Below, piece by piece: positions 1-10,877 of a stretch of DNA of 32,500 bases (positions are counted from its first letter, which is position 1; the number at the start of each line of letters is the position of its first letter). Source of the DNA: Sphaeroforma sirkka (lineage: Eukaryota; Opisthokonta; Ichthyosporea; Ichthyophonida); NCBI GenBank assembly GCA_001586965.3, contig LUCW03000801.1:1-32500 (forward strand), in the 5' to 3' direction. The position numbers and the translations under genes are program-made. The notes under the pieces are model-generated. The model had not been told where the DNA came from and searched no databases. It saw only the letters and a program-made list of their open reading frames with translations.

Positions 1-209
1 AACCATTTCCGATGTAGGCGCCTTTACGTTTATTATTTGGTAAGGTATTAGCCAAAGGCTGTTCTTCATTAGTAAGTAAGTTTGAACAATTTTCTGCACT
101 GTTGGTAAGCAGATCAGAAAGTTTAGTCACGTAGGAAGTAGGTGGCAAATAGGGAACTTCAGATCCGTCAGGGTTTTGTAGTCACCTGAGGAAACCCTTT
201 TCGTTTATC

Positions 210-420
210 TCATGTGTTCTTATGTAAACGCTTATTCCATTTCTTATTAAAGATACGAAGAAAGTCGCGAGATTCACGAAATGCATCGGAGGTTAGCCAA
301 GCTACTGTCCCATCCATGAAACGGGTCTTGTAGTAAGTGTAACCGTCTTCGGATGTTTTGTCAATTATATCTTTGACTTGTGACTCCATAACTGGTACAT
401 CAGAATCAAATGAGCGAGCG
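210..420 (-). mobile_element. chromodomain-like tail of the gypsy fossil
   Basis: Read on the minus strand, the segment starts VKDIIDKTSEDGYTYYKTRF, goes on MDGTVAWLTSDAF, then RESRDFLRIFNKKW. This has the pattern of a chromodomain: V-x-x-I-I-D, an aromatic strand, an aromatic residue followed by a short helix ending in hydrophobics. Chromoviruses carry such a module behind the GPY/F motif to steer insertion to marked chromatin. The call is from pattern only. Confidence 0.5.
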
Positions 421-479
421 AATGAGAGTTCGGAGGTAGGGATACGGTGAGTGCCTCAGATTGGTTGCGCTAGTACCAT

Positions 480-1500
480 CAATGTTATTCACTTCGTAAG
501 TATCACTCTTTCTCATCATGGTAGGAAATAACAAAAGGTCCTATCGTCTTAGAAGAGAGTTCGGTAACGTTGGCGTTTCGATTTATAATGTTAACGTAAT
601 CGCCGACTTTGAACTGAACAATGTTCTTAGTGTTATTCCATCGGTCATACGCTTTAAGTAGGACGCGATTCTTGTGCTCGAGTAAACAGGGTAAACAACG
701 TTCTGCATATGCTCGATCTTTTGAAGCCACGGGGTAGCGTGTTTCTCGGGCGCAGTTTTATCAAACGTTGCTTGTAATTCACTATAGCGGCCAAAGAAAT
801 AGTGAAACGGAGTGTTCCAGTTTGAGGATTCATGCAGTTATTCATTTGAGTCTGAACCCATTTCAAATGATAAGGCCACATATCCTCAACGTCGTCTAGT
901 GCGGTACGCAAGAGTTTCTTAAGTTCTCTATGACGTGTCTCATTTGCACCCTGCGTTTGAGGTTTGTAAGGAACACCACGCCTATGGGTCATGCCTGATA
1001 CGAGTATAAGTGCCTCCATTACGTCGGTACAAAACTCACTACCGTTATCAGAACATAGTACTCGGGGAAACCGAAGTCATTAAAGACGTGATAGCATAAT
1101 TCTGCCACTGTTTGTGGACGTTTGTTCGGTATTGCATAAAGCAAGTTATAGCCCGAAGCCACACATAAGAAATGACAGATATATACATCGCCAGTATGCT
1201 TGGATCGCGGGAGTTTAACCAAATCGACTATGACTCGGCGCATCGGTTGGTCTTCTGTCACACTTTTTAGGGGTGCCCAACCGTATCGCTTGATCTGGTT
1301 CTTTTCACAATCAGTACAGCGTCGGTATACTTCACGTATGGTTTCTTTCAGCGCCGGGTGATCAAGCCCTGCACGAATAGCCATTTTATAAGTATGCTCA
1401 TATGCTCGATGCGTTAAATTATGTATAATTTTAACTCTACTTTCGAGCTCCTCTAAGTCAGTCAGATTCTGCGTAACGCTGGCTGGATGAACCATAGTCC
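480..1500 (-). mobile_element. integrase region of the gypsy fossil
   Basis: An N-terminal HHCC zinc-binding pattern (HNLTHRAYEHTYKMA, later RRCTDCEKNQ) is near 1310-1440. The catalytic core region shows VIVDLVKLPRSKHTGDVY and then HRRGVPYKPQTQGANETRHR, where Gln-Gly-x-x-E-x-x-x-R is the third catalytic block. Towards 500-640 the sequence QFKVGDYVNIIN and KTIGPFVIS looks like the C-terminal GPY/F module of gypsy integrases. Confidence 0.85.
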
Positions 1501-1849
1501 TGTTGGAAAGGGCAACCTCAGTATCAGGAGGGGTAGAGTCCTGAGATACATAATTGACAACATTGGATTGTTGAAGTATCTTCTTCAGTTGTTTCGCCAC
1601 TCCTGGCTGTTCTTTAAGCAGCGCTTTAAGTAGTTGAGTGCGAGCTTCAGGTTCTCTTAGAGTTTTGAGTCTTTGATCCATGGCCTTAGCTAGTTCCATG
1701 TTTTTTACGATCTAATGCCGTTTCAATCGGCATTACCTCGACTGCAATCTTGTTGGGTGCATGTGTTGTACGAGTCTTGAGCTTTTGTTCAAACTCTTTA
1801 GACTCCTCTAGTTTAGCTAAGAATTCGGTTGAGGGTTTCCACTTTAGTG

Positions 1850-2290
1850 GTACCTGCAGGACCGATGCGACAAACAATGGTGTGTTTCCAAGGCGTCTTC
1901 TTAATAGAATAGGATCCCTGATACAAGAACGTGTCGGTTTCACGGTCGACATAAATAGGTTCGTCTTGAATCATATTAATTAAATCACGTATCCATGGGT
2001 CGGAGTTACGTAAGGGACAACACAGCGTAATGGTAGATTTAGTAATATTAACATAATTTAACAACTGTGCGATAAGTTGACAAGGTGGGTTAGCCCACGC
2101 ATTATGCTTTGATAAGTCAAGCTGAAATGCATCACCTTTAGGATGAGTCAACGACCTATATTCAGAAACCTGTTTGTTATGTTCTGCGGCAAACATATCA
2201 ACAGTAAATGGACCCCATCGTGATTGAGCGAGGTTAAACCATTTCTTATTTAGCATCCAATCGGTTGCTAATAACTCTTTGACTGTTTTC
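1850..2290 (-). mobile_element. extra NPP-motif (DIRS/Dam-like) domain of the gypsy fossil
   Basis: After RNase H the translation reads HNHLPDMLSR, then WFNLAQSRWGPFTVDMFA, then DAFQLDLSKHNAWANPPCQL, then TLCCPLRNSDPWIRDL. The pattern VD-x-FA, DAF, ANPP and W-I-R is the one seen between RNase H and the recombinase or integrase in DIRS-like and some unusual gypsy elements, often compared with Dam-type adenine methyltransferases or with a second RNase H-like fold. NPP is near 2083-2091. The function is not established here. Confidence 0.6.
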
Positions 2291-2369
2291 TGGTAGTCGG
2301 GCACAAGTCGAGAGAGCATGTCAGGAAGATGGTTATGTATTCCTGGAATGTGTGTTATATTAAAAAGCG

Positions 2370-2660
2370 AACTTGGCAATAATGTCATGCCAGCGGCTCA
2401 CCAACTGTGAATCAGGGTTCATATCTTTTAAGTATGTTAAAGACTTTTGATCACAGGCGACAGTAAAGTAACTTCCATAAAGGTAGTCTTTAAACTGTCT
2501 TAGCGCAGTAACTATAGCAAGGAGCTCTTGTTTAACGGTAGGGTAATTCCGTTGACTCTTATTATAACTCTTGCTAAAGAATTGTATGTAGCGCGGTTTT
2601 ACCATTTATCGTTTGGTAAAGCACTCCACCTACCGCTCGATCTGAAGCGTCGGTTGCTAC
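2370..2660 (-). mobile_element. RNase H region of the gypsy fossil
   Basis: The segment IQFFSKSYNKSQRNYPTVKQ followed by ELLAIVTALRQFKDYLYG, VACDQKSLTYL and DSQLVSRWHDIIAKF is the usual Ty3/gypsy RNase H (S-x-x-x-S-x-x-E-x-N-Y-x-x-x-x-x-E-x-L-A pattern with QKSLTYL). It directly follows the reverse transcriptase. Confidence 0.85.
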
Positions 2661-2849
2661 TTGAATGGGACACCATCCACAGGGTACTGCATGATGGGTG
2701 CGTCCATTACTTTACTTTTGACTAGTTTAAATGCATCATCACATTCTTTAGTCCAAAGCTTTCCCAAAGGTCCTTTGTGCAGCCGTAGGTGACTGAAAGG
2801 CTTTAAGTAATGAGAAAGATGCGGTACCGAATCCGAGAAGAAGTTAACA

Positions 2850-3500
2850 AACCCACACACAGAGTTCACATCTCTTCCAGTAATTGGTGTTGATAAATCC
2901 AACAGAAACTGTTTCTTGCCAGGATCAATTTCTACCCCTGCTGCAGATACTTTGTAGCCAAGTAAGTGTATAGTATCTTTAGCAAAAGAACACTTGTCTT
3001 CGTTAATCTTAAGTTTAGCATGATTAAGTCGCTTTAAGACTTCTTTAACGAGTTTAGCATGTTCATGTGCTGTCTTTGTAAAGATAACTATATCATCTAA
3101 ATAGACTGATACGTTATACGACAGGTCCGCAAATAGTTCCATCATAACTTGTTGGAAGAAAGAAGGTAACATGTGTAAGCCTTCAGGTGCACCTTTAAAC
3201 TGGTACTTCTTACCTTGCCAAGTAAAGGAAAAGTATTTCCTATGAGGCTGATATATTTGTAGTTGATGGAATGCAGCTTTTTTAAGTCTATCTTGGAAAA
3301 GATAGTCGCACCCTCCATTTTGCGTAGTATCTCGCTTATCTTAGGTAAGGGAAAACTATGTTGCGGAATTAGTTTGTTGATTGGCGACAGGTCTAGTACT
3401 ACTCTTTGTTTTACTAAACGTTCCATCAGATTTATATTGATCGACCGCTAAGAGAGCTAAGTTAACTGGGGTTGCATCATAATTGATTTCAATTAGACCC
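2850..3500 (-). mobile_element. reverse transcriptase region of the gypsy fossil
   Basis: Motifs typical of Ty3/gypsy reverse transcriptase are seen in order: VLDLSPINKLIPQHSFPLPKI, then FSKIDLKK, then SVYLDDIVIFTK (YLDD box near 3092-3103), then KCSFAKDTIHLLGYKVSAAGV. The last is the thumb region common to gypsy elements. Confidence 0.9.
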
Positions 3501-3779
3501 TGTTTTAACCAATCTTCGATTTGGGTTTTGACAACGTCTTTGTGTCTCCAACTCACGTAGTTATGTGAAGGACACTTTAACTTAGAGAAGTCGACGTTTG
3601 TTAAGTCAAGTCTAACGTACCCATTAGAGAACTTAAACATACACCAGTCAGTTATTGCAATCTTCCTGTTTTGTATAATTAAGTCCATAATTATATCGGT
3701 GAAGTGCGGAATCATATCCTTTGCTTCACCTTCCGGAGGTTTAGGTATCTTTAACATATTATCATCTGACTGATCTTTA

Positions 3780-4080
3780 TTCGGCTCCAGCCCATTAGGC
3801 AGACCAGTGAGTGTTATACCTAAACTGAGAAGATCAGTCATACCTATAATTAAATCGTATTTCTGAGACATGTCAGTAACGATTAGGTGAGTCTTCACTT
3901 CTCTTCTATCTGACAGCATTATGTGTGCATAGTCAATGGCTTGTTCGCAAGTAGTAACTTTGCCATTTCCCAAGATTAAATCAGTTGTTTCGTTATGGAC
4001 AGCCATATCTGTAGCGTAGGCTACTCGGCATGAGATAGCAGAGACTTCAGCCCCTGGATCAAATAGTGCCATAACTTTTT
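3780..4080 (-). mobile_element. retropepsin-like protease region of the gypsy fossil
   Basis: The motif ALFDPGAEVSAIS, followed about 70 residues later by KYDLIIGMTDLLSLGI, has the shape of an aspartic protease of retroelements: an active-site loop, then the hydrophobic IIG flap-to-core strand. Its place between the Cys-rich region and the reverse transcriptase agrees. Confidence 0.7.
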
Positions 4081-4194
4081 TCTCCATTTACGAAAACTGT
4101 TTGAAAGATACGTTCATCTCCTTTGGTATAGATTTTATTGAACATTTTCTCATAATCTTGCTCTAGTGCGCACATATGGTACTGTCAGTGCTTA

Positions 4195-4400
4195 ACTTGG
4201 ACGTCTGGTAAGTCCTTGCAATCCTCTTTGTGCCAACCGTTAGTACCCTTGCAAGTAGCACACTCTTTCATATAGTGTCCAAAATCTGGCTTGCCTGGTG
4301 CACACTTAACAGGGTCGTGTCTACCATTCCACTTGCCATTACGTTTTGTGAGGTTGTAACCACACTTCTTGCAAGGCGCTCTCACCTTCTTATCACCTTC
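4195..4400 (-). mobile_element. Cys/His-rich nucleocapsid-like region of the gypsy fossil
   Basis: On the minus strand the translation shows paired cysteines (CKKCG, later KECATCKG) mixed with His and Lys, then WHKEDC. This resembles zinc-binding nucleocapsid or zinc-ribbon segments at the end of gag, which bind element RNA. The spacing is not the classical CX2CX4HX4C knuckle as far as I can see, so the type of zinc finger is uncertain. Confidence 0.6.
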
Positions 4401-4799
4401 GGTTCGGTAGAAGTAGAGCCAGTACCCCTCCAGTAGTAGTGCGAGGTTTCTTAGTACTACGCGCAGTATTAGTCTCACTGCGTTTCGCTTAGTGGGCTGG
4501 GTGTAGCTCGTGGTACTAAGTACTCTAGTAGAGGAATTGGTATGCTTGTGTACTATCTTCTCAAAGACAGACCAAGGCATAGATCGCAAATCACCATAGG
4601 CGATGATGTCATCATTGACTTTCTTAAAGAGGTTAGCTCCCAGAGTCTCCATCATCTGACAAATTAATAAATATTCGCCAGTATAGGTACGACCACCCAT
4701 CCGTGTATTCATATGTGTCATATGAGCTAGAGCACCTCGAATAGTGGTATCGTTTGCAAAGAACTTGCGAGACTCTAGAAGTTCACGGTCACGTGCATC

Positions 4800-6224
4800 T
4801 TCAAAAAAAGGTGTTAAGTATATTATCACGCAACTGGTGCCAGGGTAGGGCTTTCCAGTTGGGCTCATGAGCCTTCAAGATAGTTCGCCATTCACCTGGC
4901 TCACAGAAATGAATAAAGGCATTCATCATCTGCTTATCCCTAAGGCTGGCAGACTCCTTAAGTTGGTCGAAGGCCTTCAGTGTCTCCACTGTACTCTCAT
5001 TAGTAGAGAAATCGACCTCAGCCTGCGCGTTACCTAGCTGCTTTATAAAGCTTGGTTCTAAGTGTTCACGAGGCTCATGCTCAGTGCTACGGGCTGCTAG
5101 TGCCAAGATGGTGTCTATTTCCTTTCTCTTGTTATCGATTAGATAGCGAATGTTATCCGCTTTCCTATCGTCAAGGTCAGAGTCATTCAATAGACGGTCC
5201 TCAAGGACTTGCATACCAGAGCGTAATAGCCTGAGACGAGTATGTCTGGTTCTCACTTCCTCATCCTCAGGATTAGAGCGGGAACTCTCTAACGAGGTAC
5301 TGGTGTAGCGATTGCCAAAAAATCGTGATTACCAGGGTTAGTTGGCAAATGAGGGTCGATATTACGAGGATGGTAAGCCTCATCGAGTTCCATACGATCA
5401 TATCCTCTGACAGGGTTAGGTTTGTCAAGAGGATGGTCGATGGTAGCATCAGAGCTATAGAGATTAAATTTTGAAATATTATCTCTCTCGCCAGTGGTAA
5501 TTGGCTTAGTGGTAAACATACTGGCTGGTAAACCAGTAGGTCTCGGGTTCGAAACCCGGCCCGAAATTTTCTTCTTCTTCGGTATAGGAAGAATATCAGC
5601 CAAGTGGGACACGATAGAGGGGTCCACAACTGCTGCTGCTGCCGCTAGCTCCTTCAAGAGCGCTTCAGTGCGGTTCAATTGGCGTTGAGATTGAGAGGAT
5701 CCAGCCACTCGTTGTCGAGTTATGGCGTCCTCAGCTTCGGCCCCAAGATTTGAGCTGAATGGAATGGCTTCTCCATCGATGGCGAAACCGAAATTTTCGG
5801 ACAGGTCCAATACTTCCTTTTCACGCCGGATTTGTGCTGGAGTGTCCTTTAGATGTGGAGTTATAATGCCCCCGACATTCGTATCCACGAATTTTCCAGC
5901 CTTTCGACGTTTATCCCCAATATTTGACGGCACGTGGTCAGGGGGGGGCAAGCTGGGGTCCTGAGCTTCACTCCTAGGTGATACACGGACGCTGGCGAGC
6001 CTTTCCGCGGTAGTAGATACCTCTTCTTCCAAGGCTTTAGGATCCGACGAGTCATCCTCAGAATAATCCTCTGTACCAACCTCAGAATTTGCTTCCCCAA
6101 CAGTATCCTCGGCAGGCTCAACTCCAGACAGGCTAGGTGTTTCCACAGGGACCTCAGGAACCTCGGCAGGCTTAGCAGGCTTAGAGCTAGCGGCTCCCTT
6201 GCCTTTAGAAGTACCCTTAGCCAT
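4800..6224 (-). mobile_element. gag-like region of the gypsy fossil
   Basis: The presumed start codon lies at 6222-6224. The N-terminus is rich in Lys, Ala, Pro and then acidic residues (MAKGTSKGKGAASS, later runs of E and D), and is followed by charged helical sequence. Gag proteins form the particle shell and are poorly conserved, so the call rests on position ahead of the zinc-knuckle and pol parts rather than on sequence identity. A tRNA-like sequence on the other strand (see 5495-5570) is embedded here. Confidence 0.65.
5495..5570 (+). other. tRNA-like / SINE-head sequence with pol III A and B boxes
   Basis: The A box TGGCTTAGTGG (5502-5512) matches TRGCNNAGYGG, and the B box GGTTCGAAACC (5546-5556) matches GGTTCGANNCC. 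A T-arm hairpin (TCGGG, loop TTCGAAA, CCCGG) and an anticodon-arm-like hairpin (ACTGG 5520-5524 with CCAGT 5533-5537, loop CTGGTAAA) can be drawn. TTTT at 5567-5570 could stop RNA polymerase III. The acceptor stem does not pair (the 5' side next to the A box against CCCGAAA) and the anticodon loop has 8 bases, so a working tRNA is unlikely. A tRNA-derived SINE head or tRNA pseudogene fits better. It lies antisense inside the gag-like region of the gypsy fossil and leaves that frame open on the minus strand. Confidence 0.7.
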
Positions 6225-6335
6225 AGTAATTGCTGGATAGTAAATTGATGTCAGACAGTCTAGAAGCAGTACACTACTGTAACTACTATATAACTGAAAA
6301 ATATGTAAACTTCGATGGAAATTACTAGGTTTCAA

Positions 6336-6860
6336 ACTATATTAAACTAAAATACAATTTAGTCAGTTAGGATTTAGCAGTGGTAGCTTGTGTAAGAATG
6401 ATCGGGACTGCCTCTTGTTAAGAGCCTAAATATCCTCGATCACACAGGGCGTACCTCTAGCTGTTCTTTATTGAATAATTTTCACTAGAAGTACTAAATG
6501 TTCATGACCACTTGCCTAATTTGTAAAAAGACATAATAACGTAAGTCACGTTAATACATTAGCTGATATAAATAAAGTTCCATCTGAAGAAAAGTTAAAA
6601 AAAGAAAAAGACTTATTGGATTTTGGAGATTGGCGGGAGGACCAAAATCAATAAGTAGTAGTTCGGAGATTATAAAATTTAGTTTATAATATCCTACATC
6701 TACTAATGTCTCAAATAGGTCCAAGTAGATGAGTCATACCAAATACTCAGGCTATTGGAGCCATCAAAGTGAATTTAGAACACTTTGGAAATATTGGAAA
6801 AAGAGCTTGTACTAATTATTTAAAATACAAATAAAAACCAATGTATTATCTCAATTGATC
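6336..6860. other. Non-coding stretch between two retroelement fossils
   Basis: AT-rich sequence with no convincing ORF. It may contain the untranslated leader or LTR of the gypsy fossil next to it, but without a second LTR in the window the limits cannot be set. I see no tRNA-primer site I would defend. Confidence 0.4.
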
Positions 6861-6869
6861 TTGATATTT

Positions 6870-7890
6870 TAGACTGACCGGAGGCCGTATTTCTACAATG
6901 ATGCATTCGCGTTCGTCTGCCACAAGTAGAGGAAATTTACCCTGTTGTACGTTTCTAAGGAGGTGCTTAGATTTTGTATGTAGAAAATTAACTTCAGCAC
7001 CGCTGTGAATGAGAAGCTTACCGCTAGCTATGTCCGATACACGTGATGCTAATGTAACATTTACAATTCTAGGAACAGGAGTTACTAGTTTCCAACTTTT
7101 CCATGCGCTGAACTAAAGCGCTGAGGCGGATATCGGAATCTGCTGGTTGGGGTGTTGGCGTGGAACATTTTGTCTTGGAGAATGCCGCAGCACGAGGTGT
7201 GCATTGTTCAACGCTGTGGTCTTTGATGTCAGGAGTGACACGTTCCAACGTTCAAGATGTTTACAGATGACGAAGATATTTACTTGGTTGCAATCGTGGG
7301 ATGCTATCAAGAAGCTGCGGACAATGTCTTTATCTGGGTCGCTGAGGCCGGAGGGGTAGATGCTTTGCATGAATGTGTTGCTAAACGTCGTGCCTTGTTC
7401 CTGGGCAGCGTGTTGAATGAGACTACAGCGATGCCATCATGAAACAGATCGCTGAAAATTGAGATGTACTTGGTGGACATGTGGCGGAACAAGTCTCTGA
7501 GGTAAAACAGCATCGCCCATGGATCTTTGGCGAGTGTGATGGCACACATGGAGTCGATGATTTCATCACTGAGAGATCGAAGGAGAAGACAAGCTTTTTG
7601 GTAAGTCCCATTAGCCCGGGTTTCCTTGATGTATTCGTCAAGTTCATGTAGACAAATCCTGTCAGTCTGTGGAGTGCGCTGATTTAGTGGAATATTAGCG
7701 GTGACATCGAGGATGTGGCGACATATATGTTGGTACGAGAAGACACTTTCGAAGTCCTCGCTGAAGTCCATGGCAGCTGCCACGGAGAGGTGGGTGAGCC
7801 ATTTGTCGTAGTTGGAGCCGTCGGGTTTGAGCCCGGCCCACTTGATTCTGGAAGTAGAGCTTTCGCTTGAGGAGGATGAGTCGTTCATTA
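6870..7890 (-). mobile_element. Ty1/copia-like gag/protease relic, broken
   Basis: The minus-strand coding region starting at 7888 has a Ser-rich start, then WAGLKPDGSNYDKWLTHLSV, then a helical stretch with KACLLLRSLSDEIIDSM and DPWAMLFYLRDLF. This is the copia-type gag pattern (substrate-like G-x-N-Y-x-x-W opening, then L-x-x-S-L-x-D-E). Nearer 6880-7060, KLLIHSGAEVNFLHTKSK looks like a retropepsin active-site loop. The relic is broken (a few interruptions) and no reverse transcriptase or integrase is seen, so it is also incomplete. It lies in the same orientation as the gypsy fossil. Old, by its condition. Confidence 0.65.
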
Positions 7891-8426
7891 TGTTAATTTA
7901 GAAGACTTAAAATGCTCATAACCTATAGAGCCTAATAAAATATTATTAACTGAAGAACTAAATTTATCGAGTTTTGTGTTATGCATATTTATATGCACCT
8001 AAAATCCAATTGTTCTAATTATATTTTAGGGCCGAGGTTAGGTCCGGAGTAGGCTGGATCAACCGAGGTACGCGGCCGAAGAGTGCAGGAGAGCCATAAA
8101 GCATTAACTTCTTATGAGTGCACTTTCAGTGCAATAGTTTCCAAAAAACAAAGAGCATAAATACAAAGCCTTCTGAATTCAGCAAAAAAGAAAAATATTA
8201 AAAAAAAAGAAAAAAAAGAATTAGACACCAAGACAGATGTGATATGTTCGATTAATTTTGGCGGGAATGAAAGCTGCGATGACCTAGTTGCTATGCATAA
8301 AAATGGACATCATGAATATAAAAATATATATTTTTATGTACACTTTTTGATATATTTATCGAGTCTGCATTATTGCATACGGCTGATATTAAAAATACAA
8401 TATTTAAGCAGACTATTGTAGTCTAT
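7891..8426. other. Intergenic region upstream of PIGL
   Basis: No supported gene. A GC-richer patch (8030-8092) contains short GGCCGAGG and CGCGGCCGAAG words. A purine tract with long A runs lies at 8184-8221. The PIGL promoter presumably lies here, but no defined TATA or initiator element stands out. Confidence 0.5.
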
Positions 8427-10877
8427 ATGAATATGATACAAGATTCATTAACTGACCCAGTTACAATACTGCTGGCCTACGTTCTAGTACTCTGGTATAC
8501 TGCTCTCATATTATGGTATATACAACTGCAAAAACAAAGAGCAGGATACAAGGTGCGTAACCCAGAATAAATTTTATATATATAGTATGGGTTTTCAAAT
8601 TCTTACTATTCATGTTGTTATATGCCTTTTGCAGTTTGCTTAGTATGTATATATTGTAAACTTATTCGGTATCGTGGCTTCAATATCGTTCAAAGGCTAA
8701 GATAGTCATTCTCGCATTCTTACAACTATCGCATGGATCTCGAGCCCGTCGTTGGCCCTAGGATGGATGTTTTTTTTTTCACTCCATTGCATATCTAAGG
8801 TGGTGAAAACAGGCCCATCACAATTATTGAGATATTGTATGCTTCTCATATCTCTATGCCTATTACTCTACCTTTAATAAGATTAGAACGGTAATAAAGC
8901 TCAAAGTACTGAGAATGAGTCGGACTTAGAACCACCGGCCCTCATTATCATCGCACATCCGGATGACGAGTGCATGTTCTTCGCCCCCACTATTATATCA
9001 CTGCGGAAACAAGGACGGCCAGTCCATATACTCTGTCTGTCTACAGGTAATTCTACCTCTCTTAAGACAGTATCTTCGTATTGTGCTTCGTATTCCTCAC
9101 TGATATTTACCAGCACGCCTTTCACCATTACACTTAATTGTGCCGGTAATAATTTATTCATGTCATTATAGTCAAGTCTGCGACATATTCGCGACACTGG
9201 AAGTGCTTGACTCTGATTTCCTGCTTGGACATTTAACCAACGCAAACACTGTGCTTTTCTGAATTGTCGTTGCCTATGCAGGGAACTATGATGGACTAGG
9301 TTCAACACGTTCAAGAGAGTTGGAAGCCAGTTGTAAAATATTGGGTGTAAGGCAGACCGATTGTAAAGCTCTGGATGATAAGTATGTATAGCATTTATAT
9401 ATTGTGACATCCAGTACATCTCATGTTCCATAGTCTAGTTGCAGATTGAGATAGCACTATAAGCTATATCCTCGACAATGCGCACCGTTAAAAGCTGTTG
9501 GGACGTGCTCTATATAAAACAAGAACTTTAGCCCGAGCAATCAATACGAATATTTTTTCTCAAACCAAACAGATAAAGTGATTCGTTATTTGAAGAATTT
9601 GTTATCCGATTTATGATGTGTTTGCACGCACATGCATTATAAACTGCTTCATGCAAGGATCGCACACAGAGATTTATATAGGTGCTGATATTTTTTTACA
9701 TCCGACTTGTATCGTCATCAAATTGGCAGGCGCTTCCCGGACGGACCCGAAAAATGGAACGCTCAAGAGGTGGCCAGTGTGGTAGCACACTATATTAAGG
9801 AGAATGGTATTCGAATTGTAAGGAATCTGGAAAGTGTGCGAGCGAGTTTCCGGAATACGTCATGAGCAAATCCACAATTTGCTTGGTCGCAAAGTGATAC
9901 TTTCTTTGTTGTGGATGTAAATCGATCACCTGAGAATTTCGATTGACGAGATTTGGCCTAAATTATCCAGTGCATACTTTCTTGTACATATATTAGCACA
10001 ATTGCGGGATACATACATAATTTCATCCTTTGATTACTAATATGATGGTATCCTACGTGATTTCCACACGTCGACCTCAGGTCATTACATTCGATTCTGG
10101 GGGTGTCTCTGAGCACCCAAATCATGTATCCTGCTATGATGGCGTAAGGTATGTATTATGCTGCTCATGCGCCACATCATTTGGCCTTATTTTTATTATG
10201 GCATATGTGATTATATATTTCACTGAGCTCGGTGTTTCGCTACATCTTGATAACGCACATTGTACAAGAGGCGTGCTCTGTGTTTTGTAAAGGATAAGCT
10301 GAAGGTGCATATGTATCAAAACTCGTTCGTTCTCCTCGCAAAACTCTCTTCCACGACAGGCACCTCGCTGACACGGGAAAATTGGATACTAATATCAAAG
10401 CATACTCGCTTCAATCCATCTCAATATGGCGCAAGTACTCTGGATGCTTGGACGTGGTCGTTTCTTCTACATCAAGGTACACCCGCAGTACAAAGGATAC
10501 CAAACCACTCTTGATTGATGCTTGGTCGATTTTTAGTTACCGTGAACATCTGATGTTCGATTGAAACTAAGTATCCGAAATTACAGTATATTGTCTCTGA
10601 GTACTTATTGATGCTATATCGAGCGTCGGTCTCTAGAATAGGTGTGTGTGTATAGGGTATGTTCGTTCAATAGTACGCTGACTGAGTCGTTCTCATTTTC
10701 TCATTCTCATTCTAATTCCACAGTCACTCTTTCCTAGCGGTTGGGTCTCCCTCTGATGTTTGGACCGCTCAGACAGCGATGTACGAGCATACAAGCCAAC
10801 TTGTATGGTTCAGAAAACTGTATATCGTTTTCAGTCGGTACATGTACTTCAATACACTAGACCGAATAAATGCTTGA
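8427..10877 (+). CDS. PIGL: PIGL, N-acetylglucosaminylphosphatidylinositol de-N-acetylase (7 exons)
   Basis: This enzyme removes the acetyl group from GlcNAc-PI, the second step of GPI-anchor synthesis, on the cytosolic face of the ER. Exons: 8427-8552, 8914-9046, 9282-9381, 9730-9817, 10081-10148, 10360-10476, 10724-10877. They total 786 bp, or 261 aa plus stop; the human enzyme has about 252. Phases join exactly. Residues about 9-32 form the N-terminal membrane anchor (TILLAYVLVLWYTALILWYI). The metal-binding and catalytic AHPDDE motif is at residues 56-61, followed by STGNYDGLG across the exon 2/3 junction. ITFDSGGVSEHPNH in exon 5 carries the second metal-ligand motif. The end, HTSQLVWFRKLYIVFSRYM, is typical of the family. 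All family motifs are present and the gene looks functional. The second-exon acceptor is the least certain (8914 or 8920), and an in-frame ATG at 8373 is an alternative start. Confidence 0.94.

Larger units (their letters stand above)
1..6335 (-). mobile_element. Broken Ty3/gypsy-class LTR retrotransposon, chromovirus-like
   Basis: On the minus strand the parts come in Ty3/gypsy order: a gag-like Lys/Pro/acidic region whose ATG is near 6224, a Cys-rich zinc-knuckle-like region, a retropepsin-like stretch, reverse transcriptase with a YLDD box, RNase H, an additional NPP-motif domain, integrase with an HHCC zinc finger, and a chromodomain-like tail. RNase H before integrase is the Ty3/gypsy order rather than Ty1/copia. 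The element is broken, with roughly ten interruptions of its coding sequence. Coding-like sequence reaches base 1, so the 3' end and its LTR lie outside the window. The 5' LTR cannot be delimited because no second copy is visible for comparison, so no LTR-based age is possible. Recognisable catalytic motifs suggest a moderate rather than very old age. Confidence 0.9.

Noticed and set aside
8901-9431. 176-codon minus-strand frame
   Set aside because: It is the shadow of PIGL exons 2 and 3, which carry the AHPDDE and STGNYDGLG motifs on the plus strand.
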